From: Liolophura sinensis
Lineage: Eukaryota > Mollusca > Polyplacophora > Chitonida > Chitonidae
Length of the DNA: 64,000 bases
Assembly: GCF_032854445.1 (NCBI RefSeq)
Contig: NC_088307.1
Location: 27,196,547-27,260,546 of the forward strand
Direction of reading: 5' to 3'
Each line of letters begins with the position of its first letter. The first letter of the stretch is position 1. The translations under genes were made by a program, and so were the position numbers. A model generated the notes under the pieces. It was not told the origin of the DNA, ran no database searches, and was given only the letters and a program-made list of their open reading frames with translations. This document shows, piece by piece, positions 37,801-52,800 of the stretch.

Positions 37801-40800
37801 GCTGTCGTGGCAGTCGTGTTGTCCTGTTGGGTGGTCGTCGGGGCCGCTGCTGTTGTTGTAGCCTGTGGTGAGGTTTCTGGCTTTGAGGTCGTAGCCTTAG
37901 GGCAACCAGAAGCTGGACACACTGCAAAGGTCAAAAGAAAAGCGGCATTAGTGACACCCTGATTCCGTGACCGATGCAGTGAATCAGCCCTGTGCAAAGC
38001 AGAGAAAACTTATCGATTGGGCGTCATTTCTGAGTTATTACAACAGGTAAGCTGCGACTCCAATCTTACTTGCCCTCGCCCCTTTAAGGAACATTGTCGC
38101 TCTCCTTTGTCAGTTAACATTGTTAATTTTTCACAAATCATTCTCTGAGCTTCATTTTGCAAAAGACGAACCCGACAAACTAGACTATTTCAAAACCATA
38201 TCTTCCGTCAAGAGGCAGATCCAAATACCCACTAAACAAAATTTTTTCCGTGTGTCCGTTTTCCCCTCAAAGACCACATTTACAAATAACTTTTACAGCC
38301 TTTGGCATGATGTGTGTATCACTTTTAATAATTTCACCCACTTCATCCACAAACAGGTGAACGTATAACCATCAAAGTGGTCACATCCATCTAGTCTTCA
38401 GTGTTGAACCGTCTCCTACAGGTGCGAGGTAAGAGTATACGCTTCGAAACATTCGTATACCAGCCGTCAACCATTAAGGATCTTCCAGGTCAATAATTGC
38501 GAGGCCAATTCCCAAAACGACGTATAACACAAACCACCAAAGAGCTAAGAAAGGAATCATGCAGAAAGAAGCAGCCATCAGTTTTCCATAATTTTGACTG
38601 CATCTGTTGAAGACCGATGTTTTTGCAGTTCTCTGGAATGTTACCAATTAACCGTCGTCTTTTCAAAATATAGTTGCAGGAATCCAGTGTGAGTGATAAC
38701 AGAGATTGGGGCCTTTTCTTGTCAGAACATTCTCGATATCGACATCAAAGGTATGGGTTGATTCATCAATTAACTGGAATTGCTATCTATAATGATACTC
38801 TTCGTCCAGTGAGAAAAATTCTACATTATGTTTACCAATAGCTTTGAATGATCAAAAACTACTATTAACATCACTGTATGTCTTTTCCTACGTCTGTTTA
38901 GGGGACGTGCACGTATTTCTTTAATTGCATTTAGTTGAACGATGAGAACAAAACCCTGCTTAAGGTAATCTGACGAGAGAGGAAATATTTCACCATATAC
39001 GTATGATCATTTGCCAGTTACCACACTGTCGTCGCTGCCCTGGCTTTGCTCTCCATGCGGCGGTCTTTTACATTGTATGCAACGATATACCAGGAGATGT
39101 GTGAGTTGCGACGGTTTAAGCATTGCATGAGTTACAACATAACGTACAATGGTAAGAGGTCTGATTTCACCAGCTACATGCGGCCATGTGCAATCACACT
39201 ATCGTCATTACTGTAGCACTTTGCTCTTCGTGCTAAAGTCTTTTATACTGCATATTACAGCGCCTAGATATTACGTCTTTGGTTCTTTGATGAAAATGTT
39301 CTGGAAGCACAAGCCCTGCATGGTCAAGACGGTTTTTGCAGAAATCGCATAGTGATTGTCATTCTTCGTCTAACGTGGTGTTAGTGTGGCCATTAACAAC
39401 AAGTGGTTCCCAAAGGAAACACTCAGTTTAGTTTAGTTTAAACTCCTGTATAAACTAGGATTCTGCTGATGGATTAAACATCCACTAGGCCTGGTACCTT
39501 TGCATTGTTTTAATGTGAATTATGTTAAATGTGATGACAACACAGCATTTTGAGAAAGTCTAGACCAGTGACGTTTAAAAGGTTGCATTTAACATCACTG
39601 CATTTTTTTTGTCTGATTCTGCTTAAGTCATGTTGCTGGGGGGGGGGGGGGGGGGGCTGTAAATTGCTACTAGTTATTCATTTACACCAGCAGTTATAAT
39701 AAAACCCTGACTGAGGTAAACTGACAAGAGCCCGCATTTCAGCGGTTGCCAGCTATAACACTGTCGTCGCTGCTCTGGTATTACTCTCTATGCTGTAGCC
39801 GTATTTCACCGGTTACGTGTCACCGTATGCCAGCTATAACACTGTCGTAGCTGCTCTGTTTTTGGGATTTTTGTTTTCTTTTTTTTTTTACCCTCTATGC
39901 TGTACGTCAAAATACGATATTTTAATATGGTTCTATAAGCAAACAGTATTAGGATTGCATGTACATACATGTAAGGCATTGTCTAAAGTAGATCAATTGC
40001 ACGTTGCTACGTCAACAACTGCTGTGACATAATGCCGATGCTGCCAAAATATTATGGTTAAGCTGTTTGATCACTGATCATCACTAACAGTATCACAGAC
40101 TGGATAATACTAAAGTAAGATAAATCAGAAAAAGATATCTGTACGTAATATCTAGGCCCTATAGATAAGATAAATAAGAAAAACACAACATTCACATACC
40201 AAATGTATGTGCAGAAATCTTGATCTTCAAGATTGCGCTTCATCAATATAAAACGTTATTTGGATTAGAGGACCTAAAAACAGACTTTTTTAGAAAGCTT
40301 AAATAAAAGGATATATTCAACATTAATTGGGTATTTGGAGAAAAGACCGTTAAATCCTGGATCTGAGCAAGAATATGTTTACTTATTTCTTTAAAATTTT
40401 TTCTGCGCTGAACGAAAGTCAGTCAAATGTTCGGATAAGGCAAGATTTAGGGATCTGAGGCCCGTTTTACAAAGAACACGTATGCAGCGCTGCGAGCTCG
40501 CAACTTCCATGACAACAACCACTGTAGGTATTACATATACGCCGTCATGATATCTACGGAAACGCAGCGGTGCGTGTTCTTTGTGATATGAGCCATATAT
40601 CTAGATCACGTATTGTATGACAAACATGACGTCACACAACCATCTCTACACCTATGTGTTTGGTTCGGAATATCACTTTGGTAAACATTACTGTATTTGA
40701 CCTACAATGTGAATGCGAAAAAGCTAATTTGATATTAAATCTGAAATCTATTTCCTGTAATATACTGCGAAATACTCACTTTAGAGCCAGAGAAAAGTTA

Positions 40801-43800
40801 GCATTACGCCAACATCGGCGCATTATTTATACGGCCCATAAAACCCACCTTACGCTAAATATTTGACTGCATTTTTCTTCATCAAAAATGAAAACAGAAT
40901 CTAAAAGACTAAGTAAGTGTATTTTTTGGTTTCCGTTTTTCACCTGGTGCTTACTTCATAAACGACCAATAGTCCTCTACGACTGTCCTAAAGGTGAGTT
41001 TGCGTCATCCGACGGTAGATCTTAATTCCAGTCAAAACATGATACTGACTGAGTGAAATCATGACGTTGCGTTGAAAATGTAGCATGTGAAAACTGAAAT
41101 TAAGACCGGAAACTTATTTTGCGTCCGATCATTTTTATACAAGAAGTGTAGTTTTCACTCACCTGTACAACCCGAATCGGTGAAGTTGTAATACCCAAGG
41201 TCACAGGTGTTGCAGGTCCTTCCCGCCACACCTGGTTTACAGGCACACTCTCCTCCAAACCCATTACACTGGGTGCCTAACTGGGTGCCCACCTGGTCAC
41301 AGCCACAGTCTAGAAATATAACAACAACAACGTTTAATCTGCCGCTCAGGTAAACAACCACCAATGAAAATGGCTCAGAGTTTTGTGTACAAGAAATTAA
41401 TGAAAACTTGCACGTGTAAATTACACAATTGGGAATTAAAGGAATAATTTTTTCCCTCTCCATAAACTTACAATTTGGCTTGAATAATGAATTATGTATG
41501 TCTAGTCATATTGTGAATGTTTTTCCACTAAGCCCTTTGTCGTTCTCTGCTATTCTAATTTGCTTATTTTATTTCAAACTCAGACCCCTGTGTATATTTC
41601 TTATGAATGTTAATTTGATAATACTGATCGATCTGATAGAAGTTTTCATGCTTTTTTTTCGGTTTTTATGCTGGTTATGTGTATCAAATATGGAACCCAG
41701 ATTCTTTCCATGCAGCCGAGGTGTATTTCAAGGAAAGAAAATACACTTTCGGAAGGATATGAAGGCTTGAAGATGATACGTTTGTTCCTAACACCTTTTG
41801 GTAAGAAGTTAATCAAATTTCTCAAAAACTTCGTAAGTCGCCGTATAGGAGGATAACAGCTGAGCAAGACAAGCGTCGACTTACCACTTGCTCCAAGGTT
41901 GATCTGTGTCCCCACAGAAAAGCTGAGAGCACGGCACGTTGGGGACTGCACGTGCTGACTCCTGGTGCTGAGCGCAGCAACGTTTGTCACGCATTCGTCG
42001 TACTGAAGCTTTGTCTCGTTATCTAAAAGAAAAAATTAAGGGGTGTATAAAATGTAAAAAAAAAACCCATTTATTTATTTATTTGATTGGAGTTTTATGC
42101 CGTACTCAAGAATATTTTACTGATACGACAGTGACCGATCTCGTGGTGGAAGGAAACCATTGTGCTTATAGTTTTTAAAATTATTTTGTTGGTGTGTATG
42201 TATCATATCAAGATTATTATTTTTTGTTACGTCTTTAGCCATTTCGATAGAGGGAGGACGTGTAGAGACTGGCAGAAACCACCACACATTGACAGGAACT
42301 TAATAAAACTTCTGACTAAAAGCCGCAACCAGATCAGTGGGAGCCGCATTTGAACTCGATACCTCTCCGTTGAAAGGAATTTGAGGAGGAGCTCAGACTA
42401 TCCGGACGTCAGATTAACAGTTTCACAGAAAACAAAATTATATCAAACATTTCTCATCTTTTCTTCATTTTTTTCTTGATGTTTTTGTTTCCCGGCCTTT
42501 ACCTGCAGACCGGTAGGAGGGATACTGCGATAAAGACGGCAATGGGACGATAGAATCTATGACGATATCGTCGTTCACTTCATTAAGGTCCTTCTGTCCT
42601 ACCACCAGGGTGAATCGATATTGACATCTCACGTCCAGAATGACTTCATCACCCACGGAACTGAGCCAGGCCACACCAGAACCTGAAATACACCGTGTTG
42701 GGGATAGATTAGGATTTGGTTTGATTAACTAATAACTTTTTTTTTATCTCTTCATCCCATTGTTTCTTTTCCCTATTTGCTTAGTTCATGAGACCGTTTT
42801 ATTACTTGATTAACTTGTTTGTTCCAAATCTCTGTGTTACAATTTAATAGTTCAGATTTAAGTCACAATTATGTTCAATCAACGTCACCAAGTTCATGTA
42901 TCAAGTTGCTAGGGGAGACAGCTTGCAACATGCTTTGAGATAGTTTTGGATGATGTTTCTTTTTATTTCATTATTTATTATCGACTTTTGAATCAGGTAT
43001 ACCTGGCTGAAAATCAACCGTCCATGTTTTGGTTTGGCCAATCCCTGTACACAGCGATGTGTTGATAGGCTCCGTCTGTTTGCTAAGATACTCCGACGTG
43101 TCCGTAATTCCGGAGATCCTGGAGGTGGTGACGGTCAAAGTTCCGGAGGGCCAGGGTAGTTGAGAGTTGTGTGAGTATCGGACAGCCAGTCGATACGGCC
43201 TGTTGAGAAAGGGCACAGAAACATCAAGCTATAAGACAGGTGAGTCCGGGTGTAGTTATGAGGAGTGGTAATCTGCGTGTCGGTTTGCATTGTGTGCAAT
43301 GCTGATTGATGATATTGGTTAATTTAAAGGAGAGATATTACTAGACCAGATATAATTATATGTATCGATTAAGTATCCCATGTGAAGTTTCTTTCATCGC
43401 TAATAATAAATAAAAAGTCTTACTCTACCATGTGACCTTTAACAAATGTTGGCCAACTATTTTGACTATACGATAAGCAATGGAGAAAAATTGAGGAGCA
43501 AAGCGTTTGTGACCATTCTGAACAAGTCTCTGAAGGAAAGAGGCTTCATGTGTGCTTCCAGAACAAGGCATGTGATTTGTAAATCTACGTCAACAAAAGG
43601 TGTCAAACATTATTAAAATGTCACTGTTTGTTGCCTTAAGCATTTTAGTGTGACACATGATTAGGATGGGCACTTTTGACGTCACAAAATTTTGTGATTG
43701 TTGAACATTCAAGTACGACATATATAGCTGATAAGCATGAACAAACAAAGTGGAAACGTGCGTCGCGCAGAATCGACATTCTGGTTGACTGTGCGGTTGG

Positions 43801-46800
43801 ACACCTAGGCTAGTAAACGAGAAATCATTTCCGAGTCTGTCTGGTTTGGTCAAATGATGCAGTACACGTACAGAATCAACCACCATGCCGAAGGTTAAGA
43901 GTTATCCGTTATAAACCTAGTAAATGTCGCAGTCGAAAAACAAAATCAACCAACATGCTGAGGGTTAAGAGTTATCCTTTATAAACCTAGTAAATCTCAC
44001 AGTCGAAAAACAAAATCAACCAACATGCCGAGGGTTAAGAGTTATCCGATAAAAAAACTAGTAAACATCGCAGTCGAGAAACAAAATCAACCACCATGCC
44101 TAGGGTTAAGAGTTATCCGTTATAAACCTAGTAAATGTTGCAGTCGAAAAACAAAATCAACCAACATGCTGAGGGTTAAGAGTTATCCGTTATAAACCTA
44201 GTAAATGTCGAAGTTGAGAAACAAAATAAACCACCATGCCTAGGGTTAAGAGTTTTTTCCGTTATAAACCTAATAAATCTCACCGTCGAAAAATAAAATC
44301 ATCCAACATGCCGAGGGTTAAGTGTTTTTCCGTTATAAACTTAATAAATCTCACCGTCGAAAAACAAAATCAACCTCCATGCCTAGAGTTAAGAGTTTTC
44401 CGTAATAAACCTAGTAAATGTCGCAGTCGAAAAACAAAATCAACCAACATGTTGAGGGTTAGAGTTTTTCCGTTATAAACCTAATAAATCTCACCGTCGA
44501 AAAACAAAATCAACCACCATGCCTAGAGTTAAGAGTTATCCGTTATAAACCTAGTAAATGTCGCAGTCGAGGAACAAAATCAACCATCATGCCTAGGGTT
44601 AAAAATTATCCATTATAAACCTAGTTAATGTCGCAGTCGAGAAACAAAATCAACCAACATGCCGAGTATTTAACAGATTTACTATTTTGCTCACCAAGTT
44701 TTTGTTTAAAATAATCTAGTTATAAAAGAAGGCACTCCAGTATATCTGTCCTTAGATTGTCTTCAATAACTTTGGGGATAACACTGGTGTGATGCCGAGG
44801 ATCCAAGGAAGTGTAATGTCATTTACTAAAAAGTGCTTCGTCGCCGGCGGTACGTGGGAAGGTCTGGTAGTAACCTGCGGATGGCCATGGATATCCGCTG
44901 CCCGGTTTCATCCCACTATAATGCTGGGCGCCGTCGTATAAGCAAAATTACTCCTTAGTAGGGCGTAAACACCAATCAAATAAGTAAATAAACACAAAAA
45001 ATTACAAAAAAGACAAAATGCGAAAACGTATGTAGATTAAGCTGTGATGACGTCATAAATCTCCATGTCCTCTGAATAACTTTTTGAGGATATTTTTCCA
45101 GACGCCCATGTTATAATATATGTAAATCAAAAATAGTTACCTAGTAATAGTTACCTAGTAATAGTTGCCATATGATAATTTCTATTTCATTTTAGCGATA
45201 AAGAGTTCAAACTCAAAACTCCATATTAAAATATTTAAAAGAACATTTTGAAATGTATTACAGAGCATTTTTCACGGCAGAGGTTTTAGCTGTGAAAAGA
45301 CTACTACATGAAATAGAGACATGCCATTTACAAAGTGTCGCCGAGTTTTTTGAACAGGCACTGCACTGGTTAAAGGAATTTACCATTGTATCTGAGGTTG
45401 TCTTATCTGGCCAGCCACGTCAGCGAATACCACTGACTGACTCGATTGACACCTGGCAAAACTTTGTCCGTCATGCGACAGAGTCGACTGCATGGCGCTG
45501 TCCAAAGTACAGGTACCGGAAACGGGATCCAGAGCGTTAACGTCTAAGAAAGGGAAATAAGTTCCAGGCTCTGGCTGAGAGCATTTGACTCCTTGCACTT
45601 TGTCACGGCAATTGCATTCTCCCGAAACCGCATCACACACTTCGGACATACTTCCGCCCCAATCGCAACCACATGCAGTGCATTCCTGAAAGTAAATTTA
45701 AGTTTTCCATTTATACAGATTTCTAAGAAGTTTTTCTTCTTCATGATGCATGTTCTTCCAATATATGAAGTCTATCATGTTTAGATTTGATTTATTTGAA
45801 TTACATGTGTATATAATGATACAAAAGAACATTTGACACCATATGATATGAAGGTGGTATTTTTAAACGGTTGTACAATGGTGGCCGTGTGTTCCGTGGA
45901 TTGACCATCACCTGCCAATAAATCCCCCTTAAGTAAAGCCGCAGCCAAGCAAACAGGAGCTGGAATCGAACTCAGCGCCTTACTTCTAAACATAGCGAGT
46001 AAACTATCCAACTGAATGAAAAAAATTACATCCAACTAGGCTAATTTCAAACCTTTTACAATAGTTTTGTAACGCATACATGACAGGGTACATTCCGAGT
46101 CACATTTAATGTTATATGTGCAGATAAGAATTGAGAAATAAAGTTATAATATTTTCATCAGGAAAATGTGAGACACATTCCTCGGAGTCTGTATCTGTGG
46201 ACCAGCCCTAGACTCCCACGTCGTTCTTTCTTATCTCTTTATAACTATTCTTCTATCTGTCTGCCTTTCCATCTGGTTGTCTAACTATCTCTGTGACTGT
46301 CGGTTTGTCTGTCTCTTCGTCTGTTCATCCGTTTGTCTGTATCAGACTACCTGTTTTTCTGTTTGTCCGATTGCTTGTTTATATGTTCATCTGTTTGATC
46401 ATTTATCTGTTTGTCTGTCTATATGTTTGCCTGATTGTTCATCTGTTTGTCTGAATGTCAATCTGTTTGTCTGTCTGTCCATCTGTTTGTCTGACTGTCC
46501 ACCTGTTTGTCTGATTGTTCAACTGTTTGTCTGACCGTTCATCTGTTTGTCTGTTTATTTGTTTCTCTGAGAATTTATCTGTTTGTCTGACTGTTCATCC
46601 GTTTGTCTGACTGTCCGTCAGTTTGTCTAACTGTCCATCATTTTTTCTGTCGGTTTGTCTAGTTATCTGTCTGATTGTGTATCCATCAGTTTATCTGATT
46701 GTTGATCTGTTTGTCTGACTGTCCATCTGTTTGTCTGACTATCCATCTTGTTTGTCTCTCTATCTTTTTGTCTGTCTATTTTCACCCTTAAAACTGACAA

Positions 46801-49800
46801 CCATCGTACAAATTAAGCATTCTTGACCATAGTTTAAAAATAATCAAACAAATAAATGAAAAGACAAATTTACCTGTGTCACATCGAGAGGAAAGCCATG
46901 ATATCCGGGCTTACACACACTACACAGGCGACCATCGGTGCTGGGTTTACATGGGCACTGACCTGTCTCTTTGTTACAAGTGGTACTCCCACCCACAGTG
47001 CCCCGGGTGTTACAGTTACATGCTGAAACAAACATGACAAGAAGATATAGTAAGGTGATAAAGTCTGCATTATCAAACATCCGCATTATCAAATATCTGC
47101 ATTATCAAATCTAAGCATAAGCAATGTTCTCATTATCAACTGTGCCAGCATAAAAAAATCCTCGTTATCAAATGTCCGTATATCAGATATTCACATCATC
47201 AAATGTCCTAATTATAACACATTGCATTATTGTATATCGTCGTTAGAAATCTCCACATTATCAAATATCCACACATTCATATGTCCTCATTATCAAATGT
47301 TACAATACAAAATTTTTTGTTATCAAATCGCATTATCAAAATCCCGTATTTAAACGAATGTCCGCATTATGAACTGTTCTATTATAAAATGTTCTCGTTA
47401 TCAAATGTCCGTATTATCAAATGTCTACATTATCAAATGTCTGCTTTATAACATGTTCCATGATAAAAAAAAGCCGCGTTGTGAGACGTTCGCATCATAT
47501 ATCCACATGCTCGGTGTACTCTTAATTATTATGTTAAGACACAAATTGGGGGGGCATAGTTTGTAATATTCTTGCTGCAAAATGATGTCACTTCCTAACA
47601 CAGTGACACAATATGAGGGCTTTAAAGATGAGTGAGTTGACCAGTTTACTGACATCGGGCATACTGCTTCTTGGAGCTAAGGAATGCATTTAATCCCGGA
47701 CTACTGAATTTATGCGTCAAAACAGACATTCGTATGCCGGCCGTCAATCAATAAGGACGTTCCAGGTCAATAATCGCAAGGCCAGTTCTAAAAGCGACGT
47801 ATATCACATACCAGCAAACAATTAGAATAGAAGCAGTCAACAGTTTTCAATGATGTTGGAAAGAACGCAAGGTATGTTTCAGGAGATTGCGTAAAATCAG
47901 TATTCAAATCATCTACCATGCTAGAACATCAGTTAACGGTCGATAACAAAATATGTATCTCAGTTACGCTTTGACTGCATCAATCCAACGTGGCGATCTA
48001 ATTCAACACGATGACTATACTGAACCTAGCCCCGGGTTAAGCAACATACGACACCTAGTCCGGGGTTAAGCAAAATACGACACCTAGTCCCGGGTTAAGC
48101 AAAATACGACACCTAGTCCGGGGTTAAGCAAAATACGACACCTAGTCCCGGGTTAAGCAAAATACGACACCTAGTCCCGGGTTAAGCAAAATACGACACC
48201 TAGTCCCGGGTTAAGCAAAATACGACATCTAGTCCCGGGTTAAGCAAAATACGACACCTAGCAACGGGTTAAGCAAAATACGACACCTAGTCCCGGGTTA
48301 AGCAAAATACGACACCTAGTCCCGGGTTAAACAAAATACGACACGTAGTCCCGGGTTAAGCAAAATACGACACCTAGTCCCGGGTTAAGCGGAAAACGAC
48401 CCATAAGCCCGGGTTAAGCGGAATACGACCCATAAGCCCGGGTTAAGTGGAACACGACCCCTACCTCCGGGTTAAGCGGAATATGGCCAAAAGTCCCGGT
48501 TTAAGCGGAATACCACCCCTAGACCCGAGTTAAGCGGAATACGACCGAAAGCCCCAGTTTAAGCGGAACCTAAGCACATGTAAGTATTAATCTGCTACAG
48601 ACATTAAGAAAATTGATCAGCTGTGTTATCATACCGCATCTTTCCCAACGAATTGTGAAAAGAATGACGTAACTTATTGTGCATCCTTCTGCCAGACTAC
48701 AACACTGCTTACTATGGAGTTGTGATACATTCAAATGCCCACAAGATTTTGCACTTCTTACGTTTGCACTCTCCAGGCTGGTCTCCGACTAACAGTCCAT
48801 AAAAGCCGTCCACACACACATCGCATCGACGTCCGGTGATCTGTGGTTTGCAGGGACACTGTCCGATGGGCTTGTCTCCATCTGGAGTCTGGCTGCATCC
48901 CACCGATCCTTGAGTCACACCCAACGGTTCACAGTCGCACACTTACAACAGAAACAAATTAACAAGTTTATGATTGCTCTAATTATATAGGACTCGGCCA
49001 GTATGTTATGACTAAAATGGCCTGTTTTATTCATCTTACAGATAATGAATTATAAATGCGGGTTTCTTGTGGGTCTATCAAACTGCACGAATACATTTAT
49101 GGATGTTATGAATTTATACGTTTTATGGGGACAACTGTTTTTATGGAAAAGGTAACTAGAGAATTTTTGCTGTGTATTATTTAAAAATATCATTTTTCTG
49201 GGAGCCTGTCGGCCACAAGATGTTCTACACAGCACCTCAAAACTGTTAAGTACGACGTTAAACCTCAAGCACTCACTCAGTCCCTCACTCGCTCACTCAA
49301 TCTGACAGCGGAATGAAGTGATGGTTGTCTTTTAACAACAGTATGAATTTGCCGTCGTCGTGTATGCACTGACTGATTGATTGGTTGATTGAATGATTGG
49401 TTGATTGATTGGTTGATAGATTAATTGATTGGTGCTTAACGCCCATGTAGATAATTTTTTACTAAAACGAGGGGGGTCAGGCTTACGAGTGGAGGAAACT
49501 GGTTTGCCCGAAGTAAACCACTGACCTTCGCTATGTGCCCGACAATGACCCAGTCGAAACAGTCAGAGCTGGACTCCAACACGCGACCTCATTGGTTAAA
49601 AGTCTGATAGCTGCAAAGTGCCATCCTTGAGCCAGCGAGACATTGATTGTTAGTACATGTGGATATAACATTTAAGTCTCAGTGGGTTTCAACTTTCCTA
49701 ATATAAAGTTTACATAACAGGTGCGACACAGATCTGTGGCAAAATAAATAAAAGAGCATCAATTCAATTTTTGTGCAATTTTCTATACCCAGTACATACA

Positions 49801-52800
49801 TGTGTATATAACCAAAATCAAACAAATAGAGTATGATATTGTGTATTATTTGAACAAGATAAGACAATAAAATGCTTTGGGTTCATTTGGTAGTCATAAA
49901 GTAGGATCACACCCAGGGCCATTCGTTTCTAAAGCGTTTTCGTCATCAAAATAAAAACAAAAATAAAGCCAGTACATCTTGTTATAAACCACATGCCGAT
50001 TTTTTCTATAGATTAAAGCGACAATTTAGTCTCCAATAATAAAATAACCCCCAGTTCGAGAGCTTTGCTTCCCATGTCATGAGGTTAATGAAAAATCATT
50101 GCGAAAACACGTTTAATAGAGCAAGGTTTGTATGTTATCATATAGACTGATGATCACGTGTCAGTTCTGTACAAGTATCATCTCGAATGTTTACGTTAAG
50201 AAGCGGGATTTTGCATTTAAATGAACTGTATCGCATCTACTGGTCATAAGAACCATATTTAACCTCGCCAAACTCACGGGTGCAGGTGTTGAGATCATTT
50301 AGTGGCAAGGAGGTGTTATGGTAGTATCCGTCAATACATTCCTGACAATGAAACCCCTTGGTATGGTGAAAACAGTTGTCACACACTCCCCGCATATACA
50401 CCGGATCGTAGGTACAGCTCTGCGCATGCTCATTGCACTCGCATTCTGAAAAGAGAAGACCGAACTATGAGTAGAGTAATGTGGATTTTACAGCTTTCAC
50501 TAGAAATCTCGCAATATCTCGTGATAGTTGGATTTTGTTTATATAGAATATACTAGTAGAGTGCCTACTTCTATGGAATATTCAACAAATTTAGTATTTG
50601 TTTATTGCTTTTGGCACGTGAGCAAGATGATCTGAACGCAGGTCAAGTGGCTGTATGCCAATCAGAATCCACTCTCCAATTGAAATCTTGCTTTACTGTT
50701 GTTGCATTTCGAACTTAGCGGAACGTTAATGCATGCAGATTGTCCACGGGATCCCAGAGGTAACTGAAGGCTGCATGTGATTTTGAGAGACTATAATATT
50801 TCAAACACACCAGCTTACATGGCAGAGATAAAATCACTTACCATGGCAAAAAATTTAACATTTCCTAACCCTGCCCCCCCCCCCCCAAGTCTCCATATAG
50901 TTGACATTTTTCCTATCCAATTTGCCCCCGTCTCCAACCCTGTGCCTTGCCCTGTTTTAGACTTACTTTGACACTCATTAGCCTCGCCGAGGTAGCTTCC
51001 CCTTTTCCAGGGCCGTTCGTTATACATAGGCAGACACCGCTCACAGTCTTTGCCTTCAGTGTTATGCGAACAGTTACAAACAGTGAAGCCATTGACCAGT
51101 GAACACGATGATGCATGTAGGTTACAGCTACACCTACAGAAACAAAACATAACAAAAAAAATCATATCAACAGCCGAGAATGTGAAAGTCCTCGTCTAAA
51201 AATGTGTTTTTCCGTCTATACATGTAGTTTTGGTTTTAACTCACCCATGAATGTCCGCATGAAGGCTGAATAGTTTCGAACTTTACACGCTGTGTTTGCT
51301 TCTCTGATCTTCGGACAGCGGTTCTTAGGTACGAATTATCCTGGCATATATACAGTATGTTGTAACCAGCCCAGTCTCAAGCTGAGAATTGAATATGGTG
51401 GTTATACCCTGGGTTTGGAACATGGATATGCAATGCTTACATCCTGGCCTAAGAAACAGGGTGTAAAATGGTGGTTACATTCTGGGTTTGGAACACGGAT
51501 ATGCAATGTTTACATCCTGACCTAAAAAGCAGGGTGTAAAATGGTGGTTACATTCTGGGTTTGGAACACGGATATGCAATGTTTACATCCTGACCTAAAA
51601 AGCAGGGTGTAAAATGGTGGTTACATTCTGGGTTTGGAACACGGATATGTAATGCTAATATCCTGACCTTGGAATGAAGGTGTATAATAATAATTACATT
51701 CAGAGCTTAGTAAATGCACCAGGGTGTAAAAAGCTAGTTATATTCGGACCTTGTAACTCGGGTGTAAAATGCTACTTCCATTCAACGTTTAGGGTGTGAA
51801 GGGAAAACGCTGGTTGTATTCTGAGTATAGGACGAGGAGGAAATATGCTGGTTACATTTGGAGGTTAGGGCGATCACGGAAAGTGCTGGCTTCACTCAGA
51901 GAGTAGGACGAAGAGGAAATATGCTGGTTACATTTGGAGGTTAGGGCGATCACGGAAAGTGCTGGCTTCACTCAGAGAGTAGGACGAAGGGAAAACACTG
52001 GTTACATTACAAATACATGAATCAACTTCTTTTCATTCAGTGAGCTCACTGAATAAAAAAATCACTGAATAAAAAGAAATTGTGATTCAAATATTTGCTA
52101 TGTTATCCAGCTCAGCTTCAAAGTGTCATTGGAAGAAGTTCCATCTGACGGCGTGTGTTTTAAAAATGAGCATTGATTCACATTGTATATCTCAGGTATT
52201 CTATGGTCTAGTGTATTTCAGGTTAGGTTGCGAATTTTACAACTCTGCATTGTTTGACCTTGTGTATTTCGGGTTAATTTGTGGGTTTTACAACTCAGCA
52301 TCGTTTGGCCTTGTGCATTCAGGTTATTTTGTGGGTTTTATAACTCTGCATTGTTTGCCCTCGTGAATCTCAGGTTATTTTGTGGGCTTTAATCATCGTG
52401 TTTTAAGGTCTGTTTCGCTCGTCATTTTCGAACTGTATCTAATATCGCTTAACCTGGGGCTAGGGGCCGTAAAGGTAGCCATGCTAATTACATCAGCATG
52501 ATGCCTTTATGAACAGTTGCAATCAAAGCGCGACTGAGATACTTGTTTAATTGTTATTTGACCTGGAACTCATTCACGGACTACGAATTTGAACTTTGAT
52601 ATCGAATTCATGCCTGGAATATCCACTGTCTGCCCAGCATCATTGAAAACTGATGATCGCTTCTCTCATGTGTGTTACCGGCTTTATTTCTTATTTGTAT
52701 AATTTCTTACATTACTTTGTCTTTGGGAGCTAGTGTTAAACGTTGTTTTGGAAATGGATCTTGCGATTATCGACTTGGAACACCCTTTACGGACTACGAA

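Larger units (their letters stand above)
37922..41162. other. intron between exon 11 and the membrane exon
   Basis: Holds the dispersed repeats at 38448-38650, 38865-39090 and 39535-39800. No further exon recognised. Confidence 0.65.

Noticed and set aside
37584-37962. Plus-strand open frames opposite the membrane exon
   Set aside because: Antisense shadow of the Thr-rich stalk and helix; no homology of their own.
45253-45540. 95-codon plus-strand open frame
   Set aside because: Overlaps laminin exon 7 on the other strand, which has clear LE/LF homology.
48030-48575. Regular direct repeats suggesting a CRISPR array
   Set aside because: Units are contiguous without unique spacers and the window is clearly animal nuclear DNA.
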